This document shows, one piece after another, positions 20,316 through 32,838 of a stretch of DNA of 64,000 bases. The notes beneath the pieces were generated by a model. That model worked only from the letters and a program-made list of their open reading frames with translations. It had not been told where the DNA came from and did no database searches. The stretch lies in contig NC_092312.1 of assembly GCF_036785885.1 (NCBI RefSeq), positions 24,446,001-24,510,000 of the forward strand, written 5' to 3'. The position numbers were made by a program, and so were the translations under genes. The stretch's first letter is position 1; each line of letters opens with the position of its first letter. Origin of the DNA: Coffea arabica (lineage: Eukaryota > Streptophyta > Magnoliopsida > Gentianales > Rubiaceae).

Positions 20316-23300
20316 TAATGCAGACCAATCATAGACAAGATTTCTTTGTATACGACATTTTTTGTGTAGTTTGTGTGCGCAGAGAAAAAAGTTAGTCGTC
20401 TAATAAGTACTTTCACATTATTTTTTGTTTTTCCTCATGATAATGCAACATATAATTGGCCGTGTGAAAATACAGGTTCTTTTAGATACAAGCCAACATA
20501 ATCTAATGTTTGCCCTTGTGTTTTGTTAATTGTCATTGCGAAGCATAATCTTAAAGGGAACTAAATTCTTTTAAAGAGGACGGAGCAAAGTTCATCATCT
20601 GAACATTGTAAAGAAATTCGAGGTATGAAAACTGACTTACCTGTATATGCAGCAAAAGAAATATCTGCTTGAATGACATTATTTTCGAACTCTTTGCATA
20701 TGAGTCGTGTGCCATTTGAAAGCTCTTCAGTTGGATTTATATTTTGGATTAACATAACAGGACAGTTCTTCTTCAATTTTAATTCATGTGAAGGCAATCC
20801 TTTTGGTGTAAGTGTATTTAGAAAATCTTGGTTCTCCAGTTGGTGCGATGTATCAAGAGCTTCATCAAAACTTAGATATGTTTTTTGTGGACTTGGGAAT
20901 TTGTTGATTAGCATATCATTGATTTCATGCACAAAATCATTCCGCCTCATCAAGATAGCTCTATTAACAATTGACGATAGATCACTGTTGAATGTCTCCA
21001 TATCTGGGAATACCATATTTACCAAAGTTTCCACTGATGAAGTATCGTGTACAAAAGGTAGATTAATTGGTGCTGGGATCTTAATTTCGTTCATATAATT
21101 TGATATTTCTGTACCATCACCAATTCGAAGTAGAAAATTGCTGAAGTTCTTATTCGAACGAACTCGCATATTTTCCTTTAGCCTTAGCTTTGTTAGTTGT
21201 TGCCATATAGGTGACATGACCAAGCTTGCACTAATAATATCTTCCTTATTGCCTTTTGTCACAACTGGTAATGTTTGGCGGAAATCTCCTTCGAAAACCA
21301 CAGTTTTACCACCAAATAACAGGTCGCGACTAGTGATATCTCTCATCATTTCATCAAACCGTTCGATTGATTTTCGTTTTGCCATACTTGCCTCATCCCA
21401 GATAATAAGCTTTGCATCTCTAATCAACTGTGCAATTGTAGTTTGTTTTCCAACATGGCAGCTCTTGGAATCATCATCATACAGGGGTATTTTAAATCGC
21501 GAGTGTGCAGTACGGCCTCCAGGCAAGATTGAAGCTGCAATACCCGAAGTTGCAGTTGCAAGTGCTATGCCACCAACCGATCTTATTTTTGCAAGAAGGG
21601 CTCGATATAGAAATGTTTTCCCCGTACCTCCTGGTCCATCCACGAAAAATGATGTTGAGGTATTACGTGTAACAGCATTTAAAATCTGTTCATAGGCATT
21701 TCTCTGATCATCGTTCAGTTGATCAATTGCTTGAAGGTCACTCTCATCTACAATTATATTCCTTTCAGTTTCTATATCTCTTGTTACCATTTCTTGTTGG
21801 GATTGTTGGATTAGTGGTGTGTTCAACTGATAATCAGCTAAACTCTTTCCCATTGATTGTAAGTAGTTGTCAATGCATTGTAGTACTTTCACTTCTACAA
21901 GATGAGTTGGGATTGAAGAATCTCGTTTTATATCTTTAGATAGGAAGTCTTAAAATTGTAGCCATAGTTGAGCAGGGTTCTTTGGGCTGCAATAAACTAA
22001 GATAGCAGCAAATAATTGGCGCAATGAATTGGGCATTTGGTAGGCAACTGCTTCGGATAAACACAGCTCGGCTGCATTATCTGTTTGTAATAGTCCCATT
22101 ATATCCGCAGCTTCATGGAATGAAACACAAACACGTCCATTTACAGTTCTTAAATCTGTAAATGAAGTTGGCTTCCTCACATGCATCAACAAAATTCGTA
22201 AATAATATCTTTCTCCTTCTGATGGATGTGCACCTAAAATACGGCCAATGACTTCCCTTTGCTTGTGTTGTTCCCAAATTTTTGATTGTTGATTCCATCT
22301 GAAGTATTCAGGAAATTGTGCGTACACACAATTCAAATTCTTTGCATAGTTGTCATACTTGTTCATGGAAAAGAATTCTGTTAGCATGGTTTTCTGTAAA
22401 GCTTGATTTTTTACAACACTATGAAGTGAGCTTTTTTCTGGAAATGTACTGGCTGTTTGTTTTCCAAATGTACTTGTAAGGTCATGACAGATGGATGTAT
22501 TTGATTCAAATCGAAACCAAAAATTCGCCACATTGCTTCGGGAGGGGATACCCATCTCACTGCAACATAATTTTTTATTTCATCCACATTGTTATTTGTC
22601 TCAATGTCACTCAATTGATACAAAACCCTATCATGTCCTTTGTATATATACTTGTATATATATTTGACAGCTTGAATCGTGGAGCATATTTCAACATTAA
22701 TATGACAATTAAATTTTACTAAGAGGTAAGGACAATAAGGCACTACCCAACGATTATCCAGATAATGGCCACGTACCTTAACTTTCTTCTTGTCATTTCG
22801 ACGATGGTATAGCAGATATGAGTTGGTTGTATGTATCGTTGACACACAGAATTGTTTGGGATATCAGTCTTTGCAACCAACATGCACACGCGGGATTCAT
22901 AGTACCACAAGGACCATGCATCATGTGTTTAACAACAAGAGTATGTAAATATTCGCGCTCATCGATATCAGGTAACTCGACACAAACAATTCGATTATAA
23001 GTTTTAGGAGAATACATCTTACTCCCCTGCTTTAGAATAATTAAGAAGTGGGCATAAGGAAGACCTCGTTTTTCAAATTCAATAACATACGGTATACGCT
23101 GCTATTTTTCTAAAAATATTTTTCTTGAAAAGTTCATTTTTTAATTGCTCTAATTTTGCTCTGAATACATGGGAAACTAAATCCAGGCGATTCTCAACCT
23201 TATCAGTTTAAGAAGTAAATTTTTAATTTCAGGCCAATTTCGATTACAAGTTATTGTTAAAAAAATGTCTGGTTTTCCATATCGTTGGACTAACGACATT

Positions 23301-25225
23301 GCATCCATGTAGCGACGCCTCATATCACGAGAGCCTCCAATGAATGATCCTGGAAGAATTATCCGTGTTCCAATATTGGAAGATGAAGATTCTCCTTGTG
23401 AGAGACTATCTATAAGACTTTGATATAACTCCGTTCGAAGCTGTGTCTGATTGCCATTCAGCCTATAGAAATCTAACCTTGTTAATTCGATTTTCACATA
23501 CATATCTACAATGTACTGTTGTAGCAGTCTCCCGATATGCAATAGCATGGAGCTAATTACCCGAATTCTCAGCATTCATTAATTGATCTGGTGTAGTTCC
23601 AGCACCGGGAGCTAGCTCAACTTCTTCCTCACAAGAAGCTGCCCCATGCACATTTGGAGTTCGAGCAATGCGTTTTATACTCTGATGCCAACCTAGTTCA
23701 GCACTGGCAAAAATGAGTGGGTATTGTAAGGGATCATAACAACTAAAGTAATGCTTCATAATCTGAGTTTTTCCATTTTTTCCATAAATCTGAATATGTT
23801 TTGACGTCACATGCTCATTATCACAATTATCTGTTCAAATAGCACCAACTTGAGATACAGTTGGTTTATTGAATACTTTTTGATCAATTGCAGGGCTAGA
23901 TTGCAGTACTATTTTATAATTATCTATGTTTGGTAGATTTTGTAAGCCTCGGAAAAACGTCGAATAAGGATTAATCTTCAAGATCCCTTCAAGTTTAGTA
24001 ATTAGGCTCTGCTGAAATCTATTAGAGATGGATAACCGATTTACCGTTTCATGATCAGTATCAAAAAAATATAACTGCACATTCCTTGCCTTTTCGCCAT
24101 CATTAGGGATTAACTGATTTATAAAGTGGTACATTTGACCTTGAATTCTAAAGGTGTATATTCCATTATAAGACTCATTTAATGATTTGTCACAGTTCAC
24201 TCCAATAGACATGAATGCAAACATGTTATTATAACTTCTAACACATCTGCGGAATTCAATAGCTTCTTCAGAATCCTCAAGATACAACATCATCAATTCT
24301 CTTGGCATTTTAGTAGGAAGTAATTGGGTTTCACCAAAAGAACAGCAAAATCCAGGTGGTTCAAACTGAAATTTCTTTGCTTTACAATGTTGGCAATCCG
24401 GAATATTTGGTAATATATCAGGCTCAGTGGCGACGACGCTTAATGGATCCGTTGCCAACATCTTACGTTGTTCCTGCCTTGCATCACTTCGTCGAACTGA
24501 TCTACACTTTTTGCTTGTTGGTGTAGACAAAACACTACCGCCGGCAATGATAGGCCCTGAGCATGCATCTCTTGAATAACCAGCAATACTACTGTTAGAA
24601 GTCGATGGCAAAGCTGTTGATTCTACGTGCGTTTCTTCTACATATTCATGCATTCGTCTAACTGATGTTTCTACACAATCTTGTCTTGTTCTTTTGTTAC
24701 TTGCATGACTGATAGAACTACCATTTGAATGCGAACAGATCGATCAAACATGATGTCCATCTCTATTGTTTACTCCTTCAGTATCGATACTGACCATACT
24801 CTTATATCTCAATTCCACATATGAAGGGCCGCTGGAAGGTTGCTCGATAGGTACAGAAAGTCTTGTTCTAGCAGCAGTATCTAAGGAATAAATATTTCAC
24901 TAATCTTTGTATTAGCATTATCAATACATCTAAAGTCCAGCATTTCTCATACCAATCGTAATTTTCTGAAACCTCGACAAATCAGCAGAACAGAAGCATT
25001 ATCAGGAAAGAGTGATATATGCTAAATACTCCAAGATAACTAATACATGAATTAATATAACATAGTATTCGTATTATGCACAGCTCACGTGTGCTACGTA
25101 TATCTATAACCATAGCACACACCTCGGTATTCTCTAGAACTGTCACTAGCACGCTGCTGTCGTCTCCTCGCATTCCTCTCTCTAGTCGCTTCTTCCAAGC
25201 TTACATATTTCCGTGGACGACCCAT
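20316..25225 (-). pseudogene. Helitron RepHel (rolling-circle Rep plus PIF1 helicase), decayed
   Basis: Exon 1 (25225-25123) begins MGRPRKYVSLEEATRERNAR, an AT-hook-like start, and ends at a GT donor. The next exon starts near 24880. The central Helitron-like N domain is seen at 23575-23180 (GGSRDMRRRYMDAM, PDIFLTITCNRNWPEI). The HUH nuclease site near 23060 reads KRGLPYAHFLIIL, where active elements have HxH. The two-tyrosine motif is KYIYKYIYKGHDR near 22640. The helicase (21892-20316) shows Walker A GPGGTGKTF, Walker [40 protein letters not shown] and LYVALS. Several frameshifts and in-frame stops split the reading, including two stops in the last 80 codons. The protein would nick, unwind and transfer single strands during rolling-circle transposition. 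Confidence 0.9.
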
Positions 25226-26282
25226 TAAAGAAACTCAGCTATACACAAGTAAGAAGGTTTCAATAAGAGTAGTACCATAACTTTTGATTCACAGAACCAC
25301 AAACAAAGCTTACTCCAATGCGCAGGCTCCATAAGAATTGAAAGGAAAGGAGCCGAAGTACAGCATATAAAATACCAGTCAGATTCTAATTTATATAAAC
25401 CTCTATATAAACCTCAATGATTAGAGAACAGACATGCATGACAATCAACAATAGCAGAATAATACAAGACCAATTATACCTTATATCTAACACAAGACCA
25501 GTTCAAAGTACCGAAGATTAGGAGAGAGTCCCAAAACCGAGACTAGTGGGCATTAAGTCTCACAGGATCCAGAGAAAGGGATTGAATCAACAAAATCAAA
25601 TTGGCCTTGGTGGAGGGAATTAGATATAAGATAGGTATATGAAAAATAAAAACGCGACCGAATTAACAAAATAAAATTGCCCTTGGCGGAGGAGATGGAT
25701 ATAAGATGGGTATATGGCAAACAAAACTGACGAGGTTGGTATTCCAAACTTTGCTGATCACAGGAAAATTGAAGATTTGGTTTTGCACAGGCTAAGAAAC
25801 ATACGAGACACAGTAATGAGATTGCAAAGCCTTCGTGCAGCTATTCTTGCACTCTTTCCAGAACACTTAGATTCAACTATGAAGAAAGACATGGTGTAGG
25901 AGGCAATTCAGTAGGAAGAGACAAAGGAAAAAAAAAAGCAACCGGCAAAGAAAGCTAAGAAAAGAATGAGAGGGTAATGGAAATTGCCAAGCTTTCTAGC
26001 AGCGGTTCTTGCACCGTACCATAATCCACCGCTAAGCATGTCCCTATTTGAGGACAGCACGTGGGGTACGAGCAGAATGGAACGGATGGAAACAAAGCCA
26101 CCATGCGGACACCAGCGAATCGAAAGCCATGCAGACAGCTGATAACAGCGAACTCACCACCCACAACAACTCCACGTGGATAGCAACAAATTTCCAGCAA
26201 AGCCACTACCACTGAATGGCACAAGACCAAACCGCCCCTCAAGTTCACACAAATCGCACTATAACCAGCCCATTTACACTGT
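25226..26282. other. Helitron 5' leader region
   Basis: Holds the RepHel promoter side. Two imperfect copies of a ~65-base block lie at about 25580-25642 and 25654-25716 (AACAAAATCAAATTGGCCTT / AACAAAATAAAATTGCCCTT). A plus-strand frame at 25714-25899 (MANKTDEVGIPNFADHRKIE...) has a leucine/arginine-rich helix-like stretch and a lysine-rich tail beyond a stop. I do not recognise it; it could be a fourth captured fragment. 25960-26280 is richer in G and C and has no frame of note. Confidence 0.5.
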
Positions 26283-26317
26283 AGCAATCCCAACTTCCAC
26301 CTTTAGTATAGTAAAGA
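26283..26317 (-). other. Helitron 5' terminus
   Basis: On the minus strand it reads TCTTTACTATACTAAAGGTG from 26317 inward. TC plus a TATACTA-AAAG-rich start is typical of plant Helitrons. The next plus-strand base is T (26318). Confidence 0.85.
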
Positions 26318-27420
26318 TTTTGAGTCACGTGGATACTTTTTCAATCCGTACATGTGGGTAGGGCTGTCAATAGGATTGAACTGGTCCGACCTCAGCCTAT
26401 TTGACCTGAAAGAAAAGGGGTCGAGCCTAGTATAATTATGTAGCGGGCAAAATTTAAATCTTGATTTAACGTCCAATTAAAATGTTGTTAGCCGAGATTG
26501 GGCCTCTATAGGCTCAGTCTGATTAAAGTCCAACCTATAATTATATATATTTTATTTATATTTTGATATGTAATTGTGTATATATATATATACACTCCCT
26601 AATGTATATAAACATAAATGCATTATTTTTTTAATATGTGATGTATAATTAGATTATTAGTAATTAGTGTTGATTTTGAAAAAACTTAGATTCATTAAAT
26701 AAATATATTTAAAGAAAAAACCTATTAAGAGTCTATGGACTAATGAAGATTTGGTATTTTCAAATCCTACCAGGAGCAAATTGAGAAGGTTATGGAGAAG
26801 TTTCAACCTTTGATGATGCATTAATTGTTGATCATATTTTTTTTAATTATTTTTCATGTATTTTAAAAGCATTAGACATGATTATTGTTGAAAAACTTTT
26901 GGTTTATGTACTTTTAATGAAGTTTTTACCATTTTATGCATAGTTTTAATATTGTAGATTATAAATTAACTTTACTATTTAATGGTTATAGTAATTATAT
27001 TCAGAAAATTAAAGAGTAATAAGTGAGTTTGGACTAAATCTAACTTAGGTTCAATGTTTGAATGTTTTGTGATGCAAATATGAACTTCACATATATTAGT
27101 TTGAAATTCATGACCTTAATCCCAAATGTCTTTATAATTAAGTGAGTCGAGTCTACATTTGTTAAAATTTGGCTTAGATGGCCAATTGACAGTACTAATG
27201 TGGGGGCAATGTTATTAATGTTGATTTTGAGGTGTCGATTTTGAGTCATGTAGATATTTTCTAAATTAATACATGTGGGGTAAAGTTTTTTTTTTTTGGC
27301 AGAAATGTGGGGTAATGTTGCTAATGTTGATTTGGAGTCATATGGATATTTTCTAAATTCGTACTTGTGGGGCAATGTTATAAAAGTTGTGGGGCAATGT
27401 TATAAAAGTTGATTTTGAGC
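26318..27420. repeat. Tandem repeat array (unit about 65-105 bp), interrupted
   Basis: Units share TTTTGAGTCAYGTGGATATT, TTCTAAATTCGTACATGTGG and GGCAATGTT(N)AATGTTGA. One unit is split by the Helitron (8542-8588 plus 26318-26358) and again by a hAT-like element (26359-27197), resuming at 27198-27224. Units 27225-27330 and 27331-27412 are whole. The last holds its own 22-bp duplication (GTGGGGCAATGTTATAAAAG twice at 27367-27411). Confidence 0.8.
26359..27197. mobile_element. Non-autonomous hAT-like element
   Basis: The left end TAGGGCTGTCAATAGG is the imperfect inverse of the right end CCAATTGACAGTACTA. The element is flanked by the identical 7-mer ATGTGGG (26352-26358 and 27198-27204), extendable to 8 with one mismatch. 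Short inverted ends beginning TAGGGCTGTCAA with about an 8-bp duplication fit hAT elements. The 839-bp interior is AT-rich with no transposase. Confidence 0.7.
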
Positions 27421-27874
27421 AGTGTGTTAGCAAATGTAGCTAGTCATATACTCATATGTCAGAAAAGGGGTTACATGGATGGTTTATTGGTTAGACTGAC
27501 GAAGAGATGATTGAGCCAACGAATTTAGAAAAACATGTCTAATTTAGAACTTATAAAAGGAAATATATAAATATTAATAAAAGGCTCAATTTTATTTTAT
27601 CATACTTTTACATATATAAATAATTATTTAAAGATTAATTATTTTATTCATTAATACAACAAGATTTTGAGAAAATTTTTTCAATTCTTTTTATTATCTT
27701 ATTTTAATATTATTAATTCTTTTTATCATCTTATTTTTGCCTAAAAATAAAATAGTTGTTTAAGTACTCAATTATTGTCACATCATGGTTACACTATTAA
27801 TTTGAAAGTTGAAGTGATTAACTTACAATGAGAAAGTAAACAAAAATTTTTAAGGAGACATTTGGCCAACAAGT

Positions 27875-27970
27875 AATGAACTAACCTAATAGTAAAGTTC
27901 TTGCACATTAAGACGAAATCCAAGATTCAAATCTTAACACAACCCATCCTAATGGCCGATTCACTAGGCC
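27875..27970 (+). repeat. Possible tRNA-derived SINE remnant
   Basis: CTAATAGTAAAGTTCTTGCA followed by CCAAGATTCAAATCTTAACA resembles the A- and B-box arrangement of plant SINEs (B-box consensus GGTTCGAATCC). Both boxes are decayed and no poly-A tail or target duplication was found. Confidence 0.35.
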
Positions 27971-28122
27971 AAATTGTTTAACTGCGATCCACTTTAATAA
28001 CTATGGTATAGTGGATTTTATTGCATCTATTGTGTGGCTTGTATATCCTCTTTCTATCAACTTTATATTTGTTGTCTATTGTTTTCTAAAAATATCTTGT
28101 TTTTTTTGTTTATAACTCAAGA

Positions 28123-28123
<1 letters not shown>

Positions 28124-28152
<29 letters not shown>
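28124..28152. repeat. (TA)n microsatellite
   Basis: Simple TA run of about 28 bases. Confidence 0.9.
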
Positions 28153-28153
<1 letters not shown>

Positions 28154-28429
28154 AGATGGCCAGTGATAGATGTGTTCAAGGTAGTGAATAATTTGTAAAG
28201 GTAAGTGGCTAGAATGATGGTCAAAGGGGTCGGTGTTTTTTAAATCATGTTGGATGGTTAGATGACGTTATTAGAGTTGAGATAGTTGAATTCTTTAAGA
28301 CTTTTTATAAGGTTAATGTCTAGTCTTCCACTGATAAATGTGTTTTGAGAAAATAGGGTCAATTTCCACTCAAAAGTCTTTTGATGAGCAAGATGTGTAT
28401 TTTTTATTTTAAAAAATGACCATTTTTTT

Positions 28430-31170
28430 CTTTAAGTTCCAGTTTTATTTCACCACGGCAAATAATAGTAAGTTCCCACAAGACAGGATCAACCTGTTTC
28501 ACACATTATCGCTAACTTCCAGAAACTTACAAAAACTTTATGGCTACACAGAAGAACAAAAACCACTTAAAGCAAAACATGGAAGATCAAACTGCCATGC
28601 AATGCTCAATTCCCAATATTCCGATTGCTTACGAAGTTAATCATTCTCTTAAATCTAAGTCTACAGACAAAGAGGGATCCATGTCCATTAAATTGGACAT
28701 GAGTAAAGCTTTTGATAGGGTTGAATGGCATTTTCTTAAAGGAATGAAGTTAGCTTTAGGATTTCATCCATCTTTTGTTGATTTTATGTCCAATAGTTCT
28801 TCTACTATTTTTTATTCCTTTTAACTAAATGGTGTTCAATTTGGTTATCTGCGATCTCAACAAGGTATTAGACAAGACGATCCTATTTCTCTATATTTAT
28901 TTCTTACATGTGCAGAGGCTTTTTCTTGTCTATTACAAGAAGCAGAGGCATGTGATAAATTGTCAGGAGTTCAAAATCAAATAGGACAAAGTGGTCCCAA
29001 ACTCTCTCTTTTATTATTGTAGACAATACTTTGTTATTTGGCAAGGTGAGTAGGGACAGACGCAAACATCCTATCAATGATTATTTTTTATCTATTCACC
29101 TATTCTACAAGAATAATAGGACACTACAAGAAGCTCCACATATTCAGGATATTTTGCAACTATATGAGAAACTTCTAGTCAAGAGGTCAATCTTAAGAAA
29201 TCAGCAATGATTTTTGGTAGTAATACTGATTTGTCAACCCCGTCAAAATATTACTTAGTTCCTAAATATTAAGGAAGTGGTCGCACATGAAAAATATCTT
29301 GGTCTTCCCACCATTATTGGACGGTCCAAATTTGAGGTATTCTCTTCTATCAAGAGCAGAATTTAGCAACGAATTCAAGGTTGTTATGGACAATGATTAT
29401 CAAAAAAAGGGAAAGAAATTTTGCTGAAAGCAGTAGTTCGGGCAATTCCTACATATTCGATGTCCTATTTCAAATTTCCACATTCTTTGTTGATGGATAT
29501 TGAATTAATGATGAGTAACTTTTAGTGGGGTGATGGAAATAAGGCTAGACCAATTCATTAGGTCCATTGGGATAAACTTTGCAGCAGAAAAAATGATGGA
29601 GGAATCGATTTTAGGCAACTTAATGCTTTTAATCTCGCATTGTTATCTAAGCAAGCCTGGTGCATTGCTACACTACACAACCATCTAGTCTTTCTCCTTT
29701 AGGTATATAAAGCTAAATATTTTTCCAATACTGATTTTTTTCAAGTTTAAGAAGGATCTCAGTCTTCCTGATCTTGGCACAGATTATGTGAGGTCAAAAA
29801 GTATATTGAAGTAGGAAGCAGATGGCGAGTTAATTCTGGCCATTCTATCAAAATTTGGAAAGATAGATGGCTTTCGCAGTCATCTACTTTTATAATTGTG
29901 TCACGATCTACTACATTACCAAAGAATTCCACAGTTGATTGTTTAATAGACTTTGACTGAAAATCTTGTCGAGTTGACTCATTGCAAGAGATTTTTTGGC
30001 CAGATGAGATTAAATTAATTCAAAGCATTCTAGCTGGAAACGATCGCAATAAGGATAAGCTAATTTGGCATTTTTTTTAAGGAATGGATGCTTTACTGTG
30101 AAGAGTGCGTATCACTTGATCAAGTAGCGATCCTTTAATTGGGAGAATTTGCCATCCAATAGTAGTATTCTAAAACAAAGTGTTTGGTCTTGATTTTGGC
30201 ACTTGAATCTTCCTGAGAAAATTAAAATTTTCTTATAGAGGGTGTGTAAATATGTACTACCAACCAGCACTAAACTCAATACTAAAAGGCTTCATTTAGA
30301 TATGGCTTGTCCTTTATGTCTCACTCTGGTTGATGATATTGATCATACCTTGTTAATTTGTCCTATAGCTATGCAATCGTGGCTCTTAGTTTCTTAAGCC
30401 AAAAAGTTCAACTGCATTCAACTAATTAGGTCAAATCTTGGCTTCCTAACTTTCTTTTTAGACTATCAAGCAAGGAGATGATATTGGTGAGTGTTATACT
30501 TTGTATTTTGGAGCGATTTTTGATGGACCTTATAGGTATTCTCTTAGTTTGGTCCCCCCATCTATAGCATTCCTAAATCAATTCCATGGACCAAATTCCA
30601 AAGATAAATTTAATATGCCTACCTCTATCAATCGAGGTCATCAATATCTCGTTGGATATGATCCAGTGCAGGTTTTGTTAAGGCAAATTTTGACGAAACT
30701 GTGTTTATGGATGACGGATTACCAGGGGTTGGTGTTATTATTTGAGATTATAATGGAAGTTTCATTGTTGAACTTTCCAAAAAAATTCTTGGGATATTGG
30801 AACCAAATATAATTGAACCATATGCGGCTCAATATGCTATTCAATTACTGCATGATTTGGGTTTCAATAAGATTGTTCCAGAAGGATATTCACAAATGGT
30901 CATCAAAATGTTGGATCATTTGGAATCTGATGATTCATCATGTGGTTTGTTGATTGATGACGCCATTGTTTATGTCAAGATTTCATGCGCTTCATATGGA
31001 GTCATAAATCTTTTAATGTTCTTACTCATAACCTTGCTAGGTATGCTGTTAATCTTTTAGATTCTTGTATATGGAGAATCTCTCCTTCATCTTTTACCAG
31101 TTCTACACTTATTGCAGATTTGATTTCATGATCAATAAAATTATTCTATTTTTATTATTAAAAAAACAAA
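28430..31170 (+). mobile_element. Decayed L1-type LINE, 5' truncated
   Basis: The ORF2-type reverse transcriptase starts MSIKLDMSKAFDRVEWHFLK at 28681 and continues with LNGVQFGYLRSQQGIRQDDP near 28828-28890. The catalytic box reads VDNTLLFGK (near 29018), where active plant L1s have ADDTLLFGK, so the second aspartate is lost. A zinc-knuckle-like CPLC...DHTLLIC lies at 30308-30360, and an RNase H-like region follows to about 31110. The 3' end has AATAAAATTATTC and a short A tail at about 31161. Many stops and small deletions break the frame. No endonuclease domain is visible. The 5' limit is uncertain and could lie anywhere between 28200 and 28510. Confidence 0.85.
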
Positions 31171-32699
31171 TATAAGTGGTTGCTGATAGGCTAATTTCCA
31201 GACATACCCAGCAAATCTATTCTTAGTCATCTGGAGCGTGGACACATAGAAAATGACCGGTCTCTTACTTTCGAAATCTTGCTTAATGTTATCCCTCATC
31301 TATCACCGTGTATGAATTTAGTCTCTTATTTTTAATAAAGTTGACCAGTGTAGGACCTTTGACACAAATTGAGAAAAGCTAATGAAAAAGTCACGTGAGT
31401 TGCACATGCATTGCTAAAACAAAACTAAATGACCAAATTGGTCCCAAACCTTTAAAGATTTAACCATTACGGATCGGAATTATAATAGCAAACAAAATTT
31501 GTCTCTTTAACTTTAAAAAAATTTTGGCCAAAGGTGATCCATTTATCTAAAAATTAAGAGTTGCTAATGAAGTTTAGAGACCAATTAAGGAACTTTCATA
31601 ACATTAGTCTAGAAAAATTATAACGACTTTAAAATCCAAAATAATTTATTAAATTTCTAAAACTCACAAAAAAAAAAACACATTAAAGTGAAGAAAATAA
31701 ATTTATATAACTTAAAAAATTTTCAAACAAAATGTTAATCATAGAGTTAATTTTTTCTTCTTTTAGCCGAAAATATCGTGGAGATATGTACTAAAAGTCA
31801 GAGAAAACTCTTCAGGATTATTTGCGACAAAGTACAAAAAACTATTTTATTCATTACAAAATATTCGGTGAGTTTTACACTTTTACGGTTGTATAAATTA
31901 TTTAGAAATTTTGAATATTTATTGAAAAATGGCACGAACCCATATAGGATGTCTCATCTTCGTTAGCGACTCTCAATTTTTTTTTTTTTTAAAAGGATTA
32001 CTTTAACCAAGTATTCTTTTTTTTTTTTTTTTTTTGTTTGAAGCATTACTTTGACCAAGTTATCTGTGTCTGCACATATTACTAAGGGACCATAATAGTT
32101 AAAACTATAAAGTTGAAAGACTAAATCAGTCAAGCAATTGTATTTTTCATGACGCAGATATGATTCACGTGTTTTCAATTGAAGGTACCTTTAGGTCCTT
32201 TACCATCATATTTTTCTTTGGGATACAATACAACCATGTTCAATGTCATTGAAAATTTTTTTTTTGGGGGGCAATGTCATTGAATTTGATACATAAAAGT
32301 CCTTTCTTGTGATTATGGGGTACAAGTCTATAATACTCACAAGATAATATAAATAGGGAACACAACCTACTTTGAGCATTCATATGAGGAATTTGATTTG
32401 ACTGAAAAATTTATTTGTTTCTTGGGGTAAGTTTCTCTAAAGAAGAGTCATGGAAATTGGTTAATTTCATATTCTTTTGGAGTAAAATTCTATAAAATAG
32501 TTTATTGAAATTATTAGACAAATTTAGGAAATTATTTGCCTTGGCAAAACATCTTATGACTATGTATGCTCTCTTTTTTCTTTTGTAACCAACTCTAAAC
32601 TTGTCGAGTGTAGAAACAACCTTGATTAACAGTGAAACCGGGCGCCACTTGGGACTATTTTCTAGAAAATGGGACTTAATATAGTATAGCTAGTAAATA
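31171..32699. other. Intergenic, nothing recognised
   Basis: AT-rich, with homopolymer T runs near 31979 and 32018 and an A run near 31670. No gene signal. Confidence 0.45.
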
Positions 32700-32838
32700 T
32701 GTAATGATTTATAGTCTAGTGACTAAGATTTAAACTTCAGGAATTAGAGATCTTGAATTCAAATTCCTATTTTCCTCATCTCTACTTATCAAATCCCATC
32801 ATTCCCCTTTCTATAAAAAAAAAAAAAAAAAAGAATTA
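32700..32838 (+). repeat. Possible SINE with poly-A tail
   Basis: TATAGTCTAGTGACTAAG (A-box-like) is followed 40 bases on by GATCTTGAATTCAAATTCC (B-box-like), a pyrimidine-rich body and an A run of about 17 at 32817-32834. This is the layout of a plant tRNA-derived SINE. The boxes are degenerate and no flanking duplication was established. Confidence 0.45.

Larger units (their letters stand above)
8589..26317 (-). mobile_element. Helitron of about 17.7 kb with gene cargo
   Basis: On the minus strand the element starts at 26317 with TCTTTACTATACTAAAGG, a typical plant Helitron 5' end. It finishes at 8589 with CTAG, preceded by a short GC-rich potential hairpin and an A-run. The flanks are A at 8588 and T at 26318 (plus strand), the expected A/T target with no duplication. 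Joining the flanks recreates a tandem-repeat unit seen intact nearby, which supports both ends independently. Contents in element order are: leader, RepHel (25225-20316), a GTD-domain piece, an organelle-like block, a P450 piece, a receptor-kinase piece, an RPA1-like gene (15101-10478), and an opposite-strand RPA1-like remnant (8914-9832). A solo LTR (10825-12949) was inserted later. Stops and frameshifts in RepHel and RPA1 show that this copy is no longer autonomous. Confidence 0.87.

Noticed and set aside
20673-21695. Long plus-strand open frames of 141 and 185 codons
   Set aside because: Antisense shadows of the RepHel helicase domain, which has clear Walker and PIF1 motifs on the minus strand.
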